DNA of 64,000 nt, taken from contig JAUGWO010000046.1 of the NCBI GenBank assembly GCA_049724395.1, forward strand, positions 186,001-250,000, written 5' to 3'. Origin of the DNA: Spongospora subterranea f. sp. subterranea. Taxonomy: Eukaryota > Endomyxa: Phytomyxea > Phytomyxea > Plasmodiophorida. Shown here in pieces: positions 48,191 to 59,907 of this stretch. Position 1 is the stretch's first letter. Each line of letters opens with the position of its first letter. The position numbers and the translations under genes are program-made. The notes under the pieces were generated by a model that saw only the letters and a program-made list of their open reading frames with translations, was not told the DNA's origin and did not search any database.

Positions 48191-48530
48191 TTATCTCACC
48201 CCTTCAAGACGGTAATCCAAAGACGCCACCGTCTCGTTCAGTTTATGGATCTTGTTCGTGAAGCTGTCGATCTTGTCCATCAGGGCGTTGCTGTGCTCAG
48301 TGGATATCCCTTTCTGTGTTCTCCCCTTGTCCATCTCCCTATCGTACAGCCCCTTCAGCTCCGTCTGCAGTTTCTTATTCTCCAGCGTTTTCTGATCAAT
48401 ATCAACGACAATCAGCGCTTTTCTACCGAATACGATTGTCGAATCCAGCGACCTTAACAGCAAGAGCTGAGGCCCATCCGGTTAGAAGAGTACCGCCTAA
48501 AGCGGCTATAGCTAGACCGACCACCTTCAT
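48191..48530 (-). CDS. Small membrane-anchored coiled-coil protein, hypothetical
   Basis: Two exons (48530-48453, 48391-48191; 61-nt intron) give 92 aa. The N-terminus is one hydrophobic segment (VVGLAIAALGGTLLTGWA), then a coiled coil rich in Lys, Glu, Leu and Asp ending GVR. The splice gives an exact in-frame join. A tail facing cytosol or organelle matrix is likely. The size and layout resemble small mitochondrial or ER membrane proteins, but I do not recognise it. It lies 235 bp beyond the minisatellite. Confidence 0.55.
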
Positions 48531-49967
48531 CTCATATAACGATATGGTTCCGACCTATTCGGCCGTTAAAATCATTCCGTTCGTGGCGATATACGGACCG
48601 ACGCTTCACTGTTCATATTATCAAACATACATTAAAGGTGAGCGTCCTCTCCTTCGGGAGAGGAAGATGGGATAATACATATAGGATAGGAGAAGACGTT
48701 TCAGAGAAAACTTCTCTTTTGTCAAAAAAAAAACATTGGAGCAATGTTCGTCACCAGATAGCTTTTTCGCCTTTCATACTCCCTGTGAGCTTTACACAGT
48801 GCAAACTGTGAAATTTCTCGATTGACATTCCCCGACACGGGATAGGATGGGTCAACACCCGCATTCCAGTAATAGTTGACTATCATGACCGACGTGGCGC
48901 CACCATTGTTCTAGGGGGGATGTGTGTTTTCCAACGACGGGCCGTTGTTCCCGTCGATGAACCAGGGCGATGGTGTTCAAGTGCAATTGCGGTTCCCGTT
49001 AACTTTAGACGGCGAGATTGGTTCGGATGGCGATATCTCTATACGAATAAGTCAGTCACTCCTCCTTCTCCTTCCAGTACGTTCAGGGGGCTCGTCTGGA
49101 TTGATCGGTGACCAATAACCTATGTGTTTAATTCAAAAGGCAGCCGAGTTCCCGCCAATCCAAATAAATGTGCCGGTAGTTGAACCCCTTTCAGACTCCG
49201 TTTGGACAACATGATCTGGACTAGGTTATACGATTGTGTAGAATGTCGTCAGAATATCGGTTCTCCAGAGCATTATCAAATATCCTGGATCAGGGTTTCG
49301 GGGATAGTTTTGGGGGCGTGCTCGACAGTTTGGGGGGGAACACGCACGATGGGGACAAACCCAGGTCTGACGCGTGCCGTTCATTTGGTGACCCGGACAC
49401 GCGATCCGTTATTGTATTCCAGATCCATAACCCCACCGTCACCTGTGCAATCCCTCAATTATACCGCTGTCTCAATATGGCAGATATGGGATCAACGGTC
49501 TGTCTGGTTCCACATCAGGCGCGTCATGGAAATCGCCGATCGTCGGCCAACGATGCGTTCCCGCCCATCCTCACCATTAACTGCATCAACGTTGAAAAAC
49601 GGCTGATGATGAAAGCGCAGGTACCGACTTGTATCGCTCGAATCTGGTTGTCCCGGTCGTTAAATGTGATTGGGATTCTAGGCGCGGGTTGATTCATGGC
49701 GTCGACGAACGTCAGCAGCGTCATTACCGAGGGTCAATCGCAGTGAGTTCTCGATCGCCTTTCGGCAGTTGTTTGATCGCTAATCGTTTATGGGAAGTTG
49801 TTACTTGTGCTTTATGTGGTGTCGATTCTGGATTTATCCAGCACGTTCGCCATCGTCGCGCTGCAGGTTTGGGGGAGATCGCGCCATCACATCAATTTTG
49901 TTCGGCTGATCGCCTGAATCGCCTGTACAGGTGAAGCGATACGGATCTCGTTGGCGATCTGTCCAGC
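48531..49967 (+). other. Region upstream of TTLL gene, probably 5' exons not resolved
   Basis: Bases 48531-49242 show no supported gene, only a poly-A tract near 48725. From ATG 49243 an open frame of 152 codons runs to 49701, with a good possible donor after 49620 (GTACCG) and acceptor at 49680, suggesting that one or more N-terminal exons of the TTLL gene lie here. They cannot be joined in phase with confidence. The composition is Ser/Arg/Asp-rich without a domain. Confidence 0.3.
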
Positions 49968-52104
49968 TAATCACAGCAAGAGCATTATATCGGATCTGAT
50001 TCCAAGGTGGTTCCTGAACGTCGTCCGTCGGATCGAATCCATTCATGGTTTCTGACGGCGGTCGGTTCAGGTTCAATAACGCTCTGGTCGATATCAGTGA
50101 TGACCCGTTGGGATCGGCCGACCTGATCTGGGTTAATCAGCCGACGGCGAACTCGTTGCGATCCTTCTCGCCCCATCAGCGAATGAACGTGTTCCCGTTC
50201 CTCAATCGAATGATGACCAAAGCGAATATCGCCAAACAGCTCAACCTCCATCGATCTCTGTCCGTTTTCTCCCTCTCCCCCCCCCCCATGTCCCATTCCC
50301 CTCGTCCGACTCAACCTGGTCAGGTTCCCCAGCGAGTTCGATTTCTACCCGGAGACGCTGGAGCTGCCCCGCGACCTTCGCGCCCTCCAACGCATCATGA
50401 AGCAGGAGAACGAGAGCGGCACCTGGATCCTGAAACCGACCAAGGGCCTGCAAGGGATCGGGATCGTCCTGGCCCGATCGTTCGGCCAGGTTGAGCAATG
50501 TATTCAGCTCAACGACGATAAAGTCTACTCAGTTCAGCGGTAATTCACCAGAACCGCCCTGTTCTTAAAAAATCTGACCACCTCACAAGGTATATTGATC
50601 GGCCAATGCTGCTCAAGGACGCCAAGTGGGATATGCGAATCTACGTCATGTTGGAGTCGTTGAACCCGTTCCGGGCCCATCTGTTCAAAGTAAATGGGAC
50701 AACGCACCGGGTCTTGATTGTCGCTGAAGTTCATGTCCAGGATGGGCTGGCCAGGTTCGCCACCGAGAAATATGTTCCGCCGCGATCCGACAACCTGGGA
50801 CAGACGATGGTGCACCTGACCAATTACTCGTTGAACAAGAAGAGCTACCGGTTTCGAATGTTCAAACAGGGGGCCGTGGCCGAGGAAGATTGTCATAAAC
50901 GCACCATCAGCACAACGCTAAGGCAACTCCAGGAAAGCGGATACCCGATCAACGTCGAGGTACAAACTGTGTTTTAGGTCGCGATCGGGTGTGTGGTTGG
51001 CTAATGGGCGCTGGGTCAGCATATCTGGGAGGAGATCGGGGCGATCGTGGGGAAAACGTTGGTGGCCATGTGGCCACAGCTCCAGGATTCCCACGCCACA
51101 TACTTCAAGAAGGTCGGGTCGGTCGCCGGTGCATCATACGATCAGGCCTGTTTCCACATATTGGGATTCGATATCATGATGGACACGAAGGGAAAGATGT
51201 GGCTTTTAGAAGGTAGAACAACACAGTACGAGACGGGTTAATGACGACAGACCTGTAGTGAACTCTAACCCATCTTTCAATCGTGATTCGGTTATCGATG
51301 CCGTTATCAACGAGCAAGTCATGGAGTCGGTGCTGAAAATCGTTCGGGTTCTCGATCCTCGTCAACAGCCAACGGAGAAGGTGGACCATCGCTCTGAATT
51401 CTGGATCTGCCGATCGTCGGGTTGACTGTGTTGTTTCTGGGTTTCAGAGCGGGCCGAACGCCGCGTGCTCAACGCAATCTGACAACGGCAGCGATTCGCC
51501 AGATAACGACGACTCAACCGATGACGACAACGACGACGATGGCGGTAATCACCGGTCCCGTTATGGGGAAGCTAGAGCCGTTCAGGACCGTCCATCGTCC
51601 TATCTATCTCGTTTGCCCAACACCAAGCCGATGACGCACATGCCGCTATATCTTGACCTGTCGTATGCACATTTGATGGTGTTCAATAAGGCGTTCCCAG
51701 ACGGCCATCTCAAGATCGATGAAGGGCAACGGGTATCACAGATGCAGACCCTATGGAGGGTGTACGCCGCTCATCTCTGGGAACCAAAGAGAAGTTCAAG
51801 GGCGTCGGCACGTCTATTGCACGCGCTCAGTCGATTCCAACCGTCGAACGTGGCGTTCGGTGCCGCTGATGCCCATATCATATATGCTCAACTGCAATCA
51901 TATAGTACCAACCGTACCTACCCATGGCGCCAGGCGTTCGAGTTCGCGTCCGATTGTCCGGCGATGACCTTCTCGATGCTGTGTGAAGCGGTGGCTATCG
52001 TATCGAGACGATGGTATCCGCGCGATACACCGCTAGAGAGTCTCAATGCGTTCCTGAGTTCGCCAGCTCGTCATCAAGTTTTGAGCGATGGCGACGACAT
52101 GTAA
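49968..52104 (+). CDS. Tubulin-tyrosine-ligase-like (TTLL) enzyme, 5' end uncertain
   Basis: Exons 49968-50006, 50071-50259, 50324-50539, 50590-50689, 50741-50959, 51020-51212, 51259-51380 and 51448-52104 join in frame to a TTL domain. TTLL enzymes add Glu, Gly or Tyr to tubulin tails, usually in flagellar axonemes. Visible blocks: QRMNVFPFLNRMMTKANIAK (family VNHFPG...L.RKD.L), FPSEFDFYPETLELP, TWILKPTKGLQGIGI (ATP grasp, KP---G-G-GI), YIDRPMLL...KWDMRIYV, KDGLARFATEKY, HLTNYSLNK, and FDIMMD...WLLEVNSNPS. The 51-nt intron at 50690-50740 is a multiple of three; removing it restores the family's Lys-Asp-Gly-Leu-Ala-Arg block. An acidic Asp-rich stretch and 150 residues of helical C-terminal sequence follow. 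Polyglutamylase is the likeliest activity, but the class is not certain. Confidence 0.82.
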
Positions 52105-52232
52105 ATCGACGGCGATATGCCGATCTAGAAATGGCGAGGGGAATAGTATCTAAACGATAGTCAGCAATATGAAGCTGGTAAAAATCAAAGGTATTTCTGT
52201 TTATAGTCGAGTCGGGTTCTTCTTCTTGTGAG

Positions 52233-54306
52233 CTATAAAACGTGCTGGGGTGCCGCTCTGGACGGAGCGATATGATTCCTGAATAGAAAGAAGAAAAACA
52301 CGGCGAACACAATCATTATTGCCCCCAATGACAAAAATGCATAGAAAAGATTTTGTGGGCCCATAAACGGAGCAACGAATATGCCGAGAAGCGATGCGGC
52401 AGCGTTAGTTAGAAGGAACAATGACATCACCACACTCTTCATGGATTTGGGCGCTGGAATAAATCAATATTCAGTCTACTGATCTGAAATGGATTGATGA
52501 GCGCAACAAATAACCTTGAGAATATGAGAGCTCTAAGGCGGTGACACTGGCAAATATCTCACTGACAGCTGTAAAGGAATATGAGTGTATGTGGTGTGTA
52601 CGACAGTGGAAATACCTATCAATGCATATGGGGGTATTTGCTGAAATATTGACGTCCTTTCTTCAACTGGAACGGTTGGCTTATAAATCCCATCAATGAA
52701 TGAACCTTCTGCGTCGATTTTGTATTGCAAAAACGCTATGCGATAGATTTGCAGTCAGAATTTGTAAATACGAGCATGTTCAGCCTTACCTGAATATAAC
52801 AGAGCGGAAGATGAAACGGTGAATCCAATAGATATCCTTGCAATGAACCCGAGATGAATTCCGCGCCTCCTGAGGGCAGGAAATATTACGGAATCAAATG
52901 CTGGAATAAGGATCAAAATGCATAGCGGGTCGATTATGTTCAGCTGATCAGCAGTTAACCAAGACGGAGTTTGCATTTGCATTCCTTGCTGTATGAAAGA
53001 AGTTTGCATTTGATTATATAAAAGCCAATAAATCCTGGAAGCAATCGTTAGCTGCAGCAACAAACGAATCAAGATAAGTACGGAAATACTAAGAATATTT
53101 TGCACGTATGGGCCACTTCCTTGAGGTCAGTGACAACATCGATGTCATCTTGAGAAGGACGAGGGGATGTCCCATCGAACAGTAAAGCTCGGTCAAGAAA
53201 CGAACATGGTTGCTCACTGGTAAGCTTCCTGTTTCGAAACTGGAAACTGTTTAGCACCTAGTATGTAGTCTAATAAATTATGTGTTTCTTACCGCTTTTC
53301 GGATGATTTTCAGTGACCTCACTGTCATCGAATCCTTGGTTGGAATATGTTCAGAGTAGGTCGGTATTCCATACACGAACACGCTGATTCCAACGATAAA
53401 TAAGAAGGTTGGGGCTAAATACGAAATCCAAAACGACGAACCCTGACCAGTGTTAACTTAACTCCGATGGTAAAATCAAAATAAATACCTGGCGAGCGCC
53501 AAACTTGTCTGTCATGAATGGGCCAAAATGGTGCAACATCGGGACAATCAATTGGCCTAATAAGGCTCCAGCATTGATTGACCAATAAAAATATCGGAAA
53601 GCACGTTCTACTTCTGCTGGGTCATCAATCTGGTCCGCGACGAGGACGCTGACGTTGGATTTAATCCTTCATAACTGGGGTCATAAAAAATATATTGATC
53701 TATAGCAAATGTAGCCTACCCTCCAGTCCCCATCCCGATTAGAAACAATGCAATAAAGAACCCTCCGTACGCCATCACAGACGAAGGATCGTCAGGATAG
53801 TTTTGGAAGGCAAACGGTAAAGCCGACACCGTTAACATTGTTAATCCGAACAGATATGTCGTGGCGAATAACAAAATTGTTTTGACTTTTCCAAACGACG
53901 AATCGCCCATATATCCTCCAATCAGAGCGCAAAAATAAGACCTAAAATCACATTAAGCTTGTCCAGTGGCGTTCTTCGCAAGTGCATACCACATCATGAA
54001 CCCATTCTGAACGCCATCTACGGCTTCATACGAGAGGTTCAACATTTGTAGCATGTCTATCAAAATCATCGTGTTATCCTTCGAACTAGATCGTGACATG
54101 AACTGCTTACAAATGGTGAAGCAAAGGGACGACCCATAAAATGCGAATCTTTCGCAAAATTCAACGATGATGATGGAAACGGTTGATACAGGAAGTCCAA
54201 TGAACTTTGGGGTAGATTCGTGAACCTTGATCGGCTCTCCATCTTCATCTTGACTATGCTGCAATAAGGCTTCCGCCTCATCCATTTCGCTTTGCAAGTG
54301 ATACAT
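52233..54306 (-). CDS. Proton-dependent oligopeptide transporter (POT/PTR family)
   Basis: Nine exons (54306-53990, 53941-53720, 53666-53489, 53442-53293, 53239-53082, 53034-52790, 52735-52616, 52568-52515, 52453-52233) join in frame to 554 aa, the usual size. POT proteins import di- and tripeptides with H+ across the plasma membrane. Signatures: EFCERFAFYGSS (family ExxERFxYY), GALIGGYMGDSSFGK-type loop, GMGTGGIKSNVS (GTGGIKP), FRYFYWSINAGAL (FYxxINxGSL), YWLLYNQMQTSF and the helix-10/11 block AVSEIFASVTALELSYSQAPKSMKS. Twelve hydrophobic segments are expected. The start is ATG 54306. A substrate other than peptides (nitrate, histidine) is possible in this family. Confidence 0.9.
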
Positions 54307-55429
54307 ATAGTTAATGATGAAGTTCCGGACGCGTTATTTGACTGCGTAACGTTGGACGTTCCACTCTCACCAGTCGACTCCCACGCTCTATAACGTGGTT
54401 ATCTCATGTTTCCATACCCTTTGGTGACTGCACTATACAGTCGTCGTTACCTGTATGGGTTGAGACTTGAGAGAGACAGAACTGTACCGAAGGGTGTATC
54501 CTATCTTGGATGGCTTAACCACAGACTTGCGGTCGATACTGTACACACACACAACCCCTGACTTACCCATCAACGAATGGAACACCTATACGAGGGGGAT
54601 GAGATGGAGAGAAGTAAATCAACCAGAACTTCTTCCGAAACGAGACAAAGCTGGTATCAATACCGCACGACGAGACGTGTTTCGATTCGAATGATAGCCA
54701 GAAGAGTGTATCTGGGTCGAAGGGTGATCGACAAGCTCTACGACCAAAAGGATCTGGCAGAACATAGGGAATTTTTGCCGACCAATGAATTCGCTGAAAA
54801 ATCCCAGAATCTCAACTTTCGGATCAGTTGGTTCAATTGTTGCAACTTTCAAGTTGATAAAGCCAGGTAAAACGCGGATGGAGATTGGAACAACAAGGAT
54901 TGAAGAGCAGACGAAGTTAACGTTGTTTGTTTCTTCGAGTGCTTCATCCTGATTCCATGCCAGTTTTCGCTTTCGATAACTCCCAATATCATCGAGCTAT
55001 GCCCCCTGATGGGCTCGTTGCTTCATAATTGAATATGTCAATGGCGGAAAAAATGTGGCGCATGTCAGGTCGGGATGGTTTGTTTCTGGGGAAGAACGGA
55101 TTACTCAAAACTGCACTTTTCCAGTGAGTCTGGCCATGCAATCGACGGCTTTGTCTAAAGGGAATTTGCCAAATTCTTACCGAAAGGTGCCTTTTGCCTA
55201 CTTCTGGGATGATCCTGAACGATGCGCGATCACTGCTTTCGAGCCAACCCGATTTCACATCTCAAAAAGAATGGTCGGTAGAGACCGTGTCAAGCGGAGG
55301 GGGCATATACAGGGGGTGACTTTGATTCCTTCTTTGAACTGGTGTACTTCTTTGTTGCGCCCCAGAGCATCTCAATCCAAGTTTACTCGGGGTGAAACTT
55401 AAACAGTGGGCCTGGATTAACGTTGAGTT
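54307..55429. other. Repeat-rich intergenic DNA, no gene supported
   Basis: A plus-strand frame at about 54604-54867 (MERSKSTRTSSETRQSW...) is open for 88 codons but shows no domain. From about 55000 the sequence resembles degraded retroelement coding DNA leading into the Ty1/copia fragment. The first 150 bases should include the POT promoter. Confidence 0.3.
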
Positions 55430-55695
55430 TTTCATATAGAAATGCTGAGCCTACATCGAGTTGCTTGAATTTCCATGTCGCTCAGCGCCACAAGACTAGA
55501 TACGTGGCTCGGGGCTTCACGCAAAGACCTGGGATCGATCATTTCGAGACAACATCGCCGGTGGATTCTCTGACCTCACTGCGGACGATCCTGGCGATTG
55601 GCGCGATGAACGACATGGAAATCGAGCAACTAGATGCCGACTCAGCATCTCTATATGGGGGACTCAACGTTAATCCAGGCCCACCTGTTTAAGAT
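55430..55695 (+). mobile_element. Ty1/copia retroelement fossil, reverse transcriptase fragment
   Basis: The translated block contains ARGFTQRPGIDHFETTSPV and LRTILAIG, the conserved early reverse-transcriptase region of Ty1/copia elements. It is a broken relic; no complete element, long terminal repeats or tRNA primer site is recognisable around it. Flanking sequence on the left may be further worn parts of the same copy. Age is probably old, judging by the loss of recognisable neighbours. Confidence 0.75.
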
Positions 55696-56329
55696 TCACC
55701 CCGAGTATACTTGGATTGAGATGTTCTGGGGCGCGCAACAAAAAAGTACACCAGAAAGCATTGTAATCCCGGTAGCAGTAAAAGTGACGACAATTGCTAC
55801 TATGAGACGATTTGCCAGAAAGTCATTTTTATACATGGATATCGGGAGAAAAATGGATTTTCTTTATAGTCTACAAGTAGAATGTGGATGTATTGAATTG
55901 GGTTCGTATGAGCTCACTACGAACTCACTCAGTTTTTTCATGGTACGAAATCAAGCAATATTTGTTGGTAATAATGACAGGTACAGACGATACGAAAGTG
56001 GCAACTAGACCCATTGTCTTGGCCGAAGTTTCTGGTACATCAGAGCCAATCGAGACAGCGAAAACGTACATATGATCAATCAAGCGAAACTGAGGGATCC
56101 CCTGGCCAAAATTGCCTAGCGGTTGACTGCAGTATCATGACAGATTTATTTGATATCGAAGGGCAGCGACATTTTTTGCTGAGGCGACATCCACTGCAAA
56201 CAAGTATTGTTAATTTGATATGAATTGGATTGATAGAATCCATTAGTGGCATCGGTCAATATTCGATGCACAATTCTATTGTTGCCGCGCCCTATTTTCG
56301 TGCACAGCTCGCGCATGTCGGCAATGCTC

Positions 56330-56491
56330 CTCTCGTGCCGACGACCTGCACAGAAATGCCCACAGATATATTTTTTGTTCTTTCTTCTTGGCAGGCAGGC
56401 AACTTCGCCTTTATTGTTTCCGCCGTTTGGACGGGAGTTTACAGAAAAATATCCCATGGCCATTTTTCTGTGCAGGTCGTCGGCACGAGAG
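56330..56491. repeat. Short inverted-repeat element (MITE-like), 162 bp
   Basis: CTCTCGTGCCGACGACCTGC ACAGAAA at 56330-56356 is matched exactly by its reverse complement at 56465-56491. The 108 bp between them shows no coding evidence. Perfect 27-bp ends on a short segment suit a miniature inverted-repeat transposon. It lies at the 3' end of the open frame described next. Confidence 0.7.
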
Positions 56492-57232
56492 CAGTACAAC
56501 AGACTCCCTATTTCCATGAGATTCAGGGGCAATTCTATCAAAGTTGCTTTGGCAAAACCCTATCAAAAAGTGGTCCCAGACCAGGAAAGTGATACGCGTT
56601 TCTCCATCTACAGTCAATGAAATATTGACCGTTCCACCTGTTGTCTCAGAACCATCGTCACGACGAGTGTCGGGATCAGCGTATTCAGGTGGATTAGGGT
56701 CGGCGAAACATGAGAGCATTGCCGACGGGTTGGTCTGACTTTTCGTTCGACGACGATGAACAGTGTTCGCAATGTCTCGATTGGCTCGAAGATACCAGAT
56801 GTGCGAGATCGGGTATGTCGTCCGTTGATACTCCGCCAATGAATGCCATCGTAGGACTGGTCTCGTCATCCGATCGTGATACAAAGGTCGGCCGCGCACG
56901 AACATGGGGCCTGAAAAGTGGGTTCTGTGGTTGATAGAATATATCAAAGCGGCCAGGAAGAACTCCTTATCCCAGACAAGAATGTTTCGAACCGACTTTT
57001 GGATCATCTGTGAAGCGTCACTATCGCCTACCGGACACCCGACGTGTAGCAGTACGGGGATGCGAAATGATGTTTCGGGAAATTCCTCGCCGATTACGGT
57101 GAGGTCTTCGCTGAAAAAGGGCTGTGATCGAAACGCCTCAATAGGTTTGTCGGATATGTGCTCTTCTGTGGCCCTCCATTTCACATGGCGCGTTCTGAAT
57201 TGGTATACGCAGATAACACAATTGCCTCTCAA
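56411..57232 (-). CDS. Uncharacterised ORF with a possible ubiquitin-protease-like segment
   Basis: A 273-codon minus-strand frame is open from about 57232 and runs into the inverted-repeat element, whose sequence supplies its last 25 or so codons. The first Met is uncertain because the frame begins just after other open sequence. The middle, FFLAALIYSIN followed by HFSGPMFVRGRPLYHDRMT, resembles the histidine-box end of USP-type ubiquitin hydrolases (Y-L-A-I-x-H...GHY), a pattern also found in captured protease domains of DNA transposons. No catalytic Cys region is visible in this frame. It may be a truncated gene or a transposon passenger. Function is not assigned. Confidence 0.4.
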   Translation of the reverse strand: MRGNCVICVYQFRTRHVKWRATEEHISDKPIEAFRSQPFFSEDLTVIGEEFPETSFRIPVLLHVGCPVGDSDASQMIQKSVRNILVWDKEFFLAALIYSINHRTHFSGPMFVRGRPLYHDRMTRPVLRWHSLAEYQRTTYPISHIWYLRANRDIANTVHRRRTKSQTNPSAMLSCFADPNPPEYADPDTRRDDGSETTGGTVNISLTVDGETRITFLVWDHFLIGFCQSNFDRIAPESHGNRESVVLLSCRRPAQKNGHGIFFCKLPSKRRKQ

Positions 57233-57851
57233 TCATCCGGACTTCGATGCGGATGCCGAGTCGGTTGCGACCGCACTGACTTATTTGTCCTTCGCGTGCT
57301 TGACACCAGAGGTTCCAGATTGTGATGAGCGATGCCACCTATGCTTTAGAAGAGCATGTGCCACTTGATAACAGTAATCGAGACCTCGACATTCGAATCA
57401 GAAGAGAAAGGCGGTCCACTTGATGATAGTAATTGCGACGATGGAGATTCAATACAAGAGGAATAGAGCGATCCATTTGATGATACGTAGTGCCTCATGG
57501 CGCCATCAATGAAACATGATAAACCACAGCAGTCAATATTTGAACGACTGACGGGAGACGTCAGTGGACTAATTGGGAAATACTCCGTGATGCAAAATTT
57601 CCCTGTGTTTTCGCTATCCCTGTGACTTTATCATTTCCAAAATCGAACGCTGAAAAATCGTTTAAACGCCCGAGCGACAATATAATTGTCTGATTGACTA
57701 TTGACAAAAATGATTCTTCTGGATTTTCGCAGGGCTTTCCAACGATGTTTAAATGTGAGTAAATGAGAAATAATCCTATAACCCTTGTGAAACTACCCTA
57801 AGCCCATCAGGTTTATTTGTTTGTTTGACTTCATCTACCTTGTTTGTTGAG
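57233..57851. other. Intergenic, no gene seen
   Basis: About 620 bases between the uncharacterised frame and the stop of the Cys-rich repeat gene. A short direct repeat (GGCGGTCCACTTGATGATAGTAA / AGCGATCCATTTGATGATACGTA) occurs near 57410-57490. No coding support. Confidence 0.35.
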
Positions 57852-59907
57852 TCAATGAAGGGTCAACCCGTATTTCTTGGAATGACCGAGATTATATTGA
57901 CAGATAAGAGATTCATTTCTGCCTGTTCCAGGACAGCATTGGCGACTGAACCTGGTGTAGGATACTGATTCTCCCCATCTCCGTACAAATTCCTCAACAC
58001 TTCCAGCGCAATGGCGATGTAAACAATTGTTGACAGGACGAAGGCATCCTCTGATTAAAGAAGTTAAAGCTGGATCAGGCGATTTCATTGATGTTGTCTT
58101 CGCAATCACGAACTGATCATATTTTTCAAGAATTTCGGAAGCCGCTGGGAGGAGGTCTCGGGTTGATTTACCGCGAAGAGTATGTCTTGCTTGAATATCA
58201 AATGGTCGTTTGTCCGATCCGCAATCAAAGGACTCTAAGCCCCTACAATTCCGCATGCTGAATCTGGCATGCCCGAATTGAGGGCCCCATTTTCGAATCC
58301 ACTCATTTGTATTTTGGCCACAGTGATGAACAAAGCACCCCCAGATAGGTTTCGGAGACCGGCTATGATATGATCGAAGAAGATTTTGAGCCACGGTGCC
58401 ACTTGATCGGTATTTCTCGTTGAATTCCCAACACATTTTGAGTTTTTCTTCTGCAGTTCTTGACGCTGAAATAGCATGAATAAGAGCTTTGAGATCCAAT
58501 ATACCGGAGTCTTTGCCTCTAAAAGCGCAAATGTTCATCAGTGTTTTTAAACAAATGCGAATGGTTACCTGTAGTCAGGGTTTCTGACGATTTTCGTCAG
58601 CTGAAAACCGCAGGTGTTATAATTTGATCCACGACCAGGGCAGCATTTGTATCCAAATTGATGGTGCTTGAAATGCGTTCCCCAACGTGTCTGGAACAGG
58701 TCCATGTCTTTGCCACAACATTTCACAAGACATTGAAGGACGGGGATACAGATGCGCTTGAGACAACAAATCACATTATGACTTATACTGCAAAACGATC
58801 TTCTGCAAGAGACCAGTTTCAAAACAAAGATTCGAAATTAGGATCAATTTTTGCAGGGTGCCGGTTGCCTTGCAAATTTGCCTATTTTCAGGAAACTCGA
58901 TATATTTTTGTTCGACCTCAACGGTATACCGCCCCGACTTTCCGAGCGACAATAGTTCCATCATGTGTTCCGTTATGGCGACACTGTCGTGAAAATCGAC
59001 TTGTTCTGGATTCGTCTCCTTTCCCTAATCAGACGATACCGTCGTTTGTGATCATCAAATTCCAGACAGATCGGGGAACCGGAGATCTGACCAGAAACAC
59101 ACAGAGGCTATCGTAGTCTTTGACCTCATCCAGGTCCCAGTTTAGGCGCCGACAGATCATTCTCAATCCCACCAAATACTTGGCATTACGAAACTGAACC
59201 ATTTTGTGAGTATGCTCCGGAAATCCATCCTTGCCTAAGCACATATCGGCAATCGCTTACTGGCACGTATTTTTCACGAACGTCAACAGGCTGGTTTTTT
59301 GAATTAATAGTATTTTCGATGCGGCAATCGAAAGTGGTGCCCTCTACTCTTTCAGTTGACTGTTGACCATCAGTACTGATACGGGATGCATCACGGTTTG
59401 AACTCGTGCTCGGGTTACAATCCTAAGAAAAACTTAGCAAATCCAAACACAATTTGGACATGGACTGAACGACTAAGTTTCTGGAAGAACTGTCACGAAA
59501 CTGGTGGGCGTTTCTGTTAGCGGGCACGAGATTCTCGAGAAAGTCTTTTGGCGACAAAATTTCTGAATCAATAGGAATTCGGTTTAGATCGATAAGGCTA
59601 TTGAGGCTCTCGCGCTCTTGGCTCAACGGTTGAGAACCGATACTGATCTGGGACGCGTCAATTTTCGAACCCGGGCTCGAGTGCAATTCCTAAAAAACCC
59701 ATAACAACCGAATCTCTATTTGAAGATGAACTGAGCGAATACATTCATCGAAGAACTTTTCCCAAACTGGTCGACACGATTGATTTTGGAAAAATCGAAC
59801 GAATTGCTTTGCAGCGAAGTTGACTCCAATGTCGAATATTCGAATATCGGATCGTGTAAATCTTGGGTCTTGTCATGGGGCATTGCCCACTCCTGCGACG
59901 GCGACAT
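57852..59907 (-). CDS. Unrecognised multi-exon gene with three Cys-rich WG/RF repeats
   Basis: Supported exons from the likely ATG are 59907-59743, 59689-59474, 59422-59278, 59234-59092 and 58983 onward; the middle joins (about 58940-58830) are not resolved, and the 3' part comprises 58822-58568 and 58522-57852 with a 45-nt intron. Exons 1 to 3 look like tandem duplicates, each ending near VDQFGKSSS or HQFRDSSS. The C-terminal 310 residues hold three copies of a motif of about 45 residues with pattern P-[VI]-x-x-C-[LF]-x-x-[HC]-C-[GA]-x5-[FW]-x-x-[RK]-W-G-x-F-x-H-x-x-F-x3-[CN]-C. The Cys/His spacing suggests metal binding or disulphides. Exon 4 has a helical block with FRNAKYLVGLRMICRRLNWD. 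I know no family that fits; function unassigned. Confidence 0.55.

Noticed and set aside
49834-50314. Minus-strand frames opposite the TTLL gene
   Set aside because: They lie opposite exons whose plus-strand product matches TTL enzymes.
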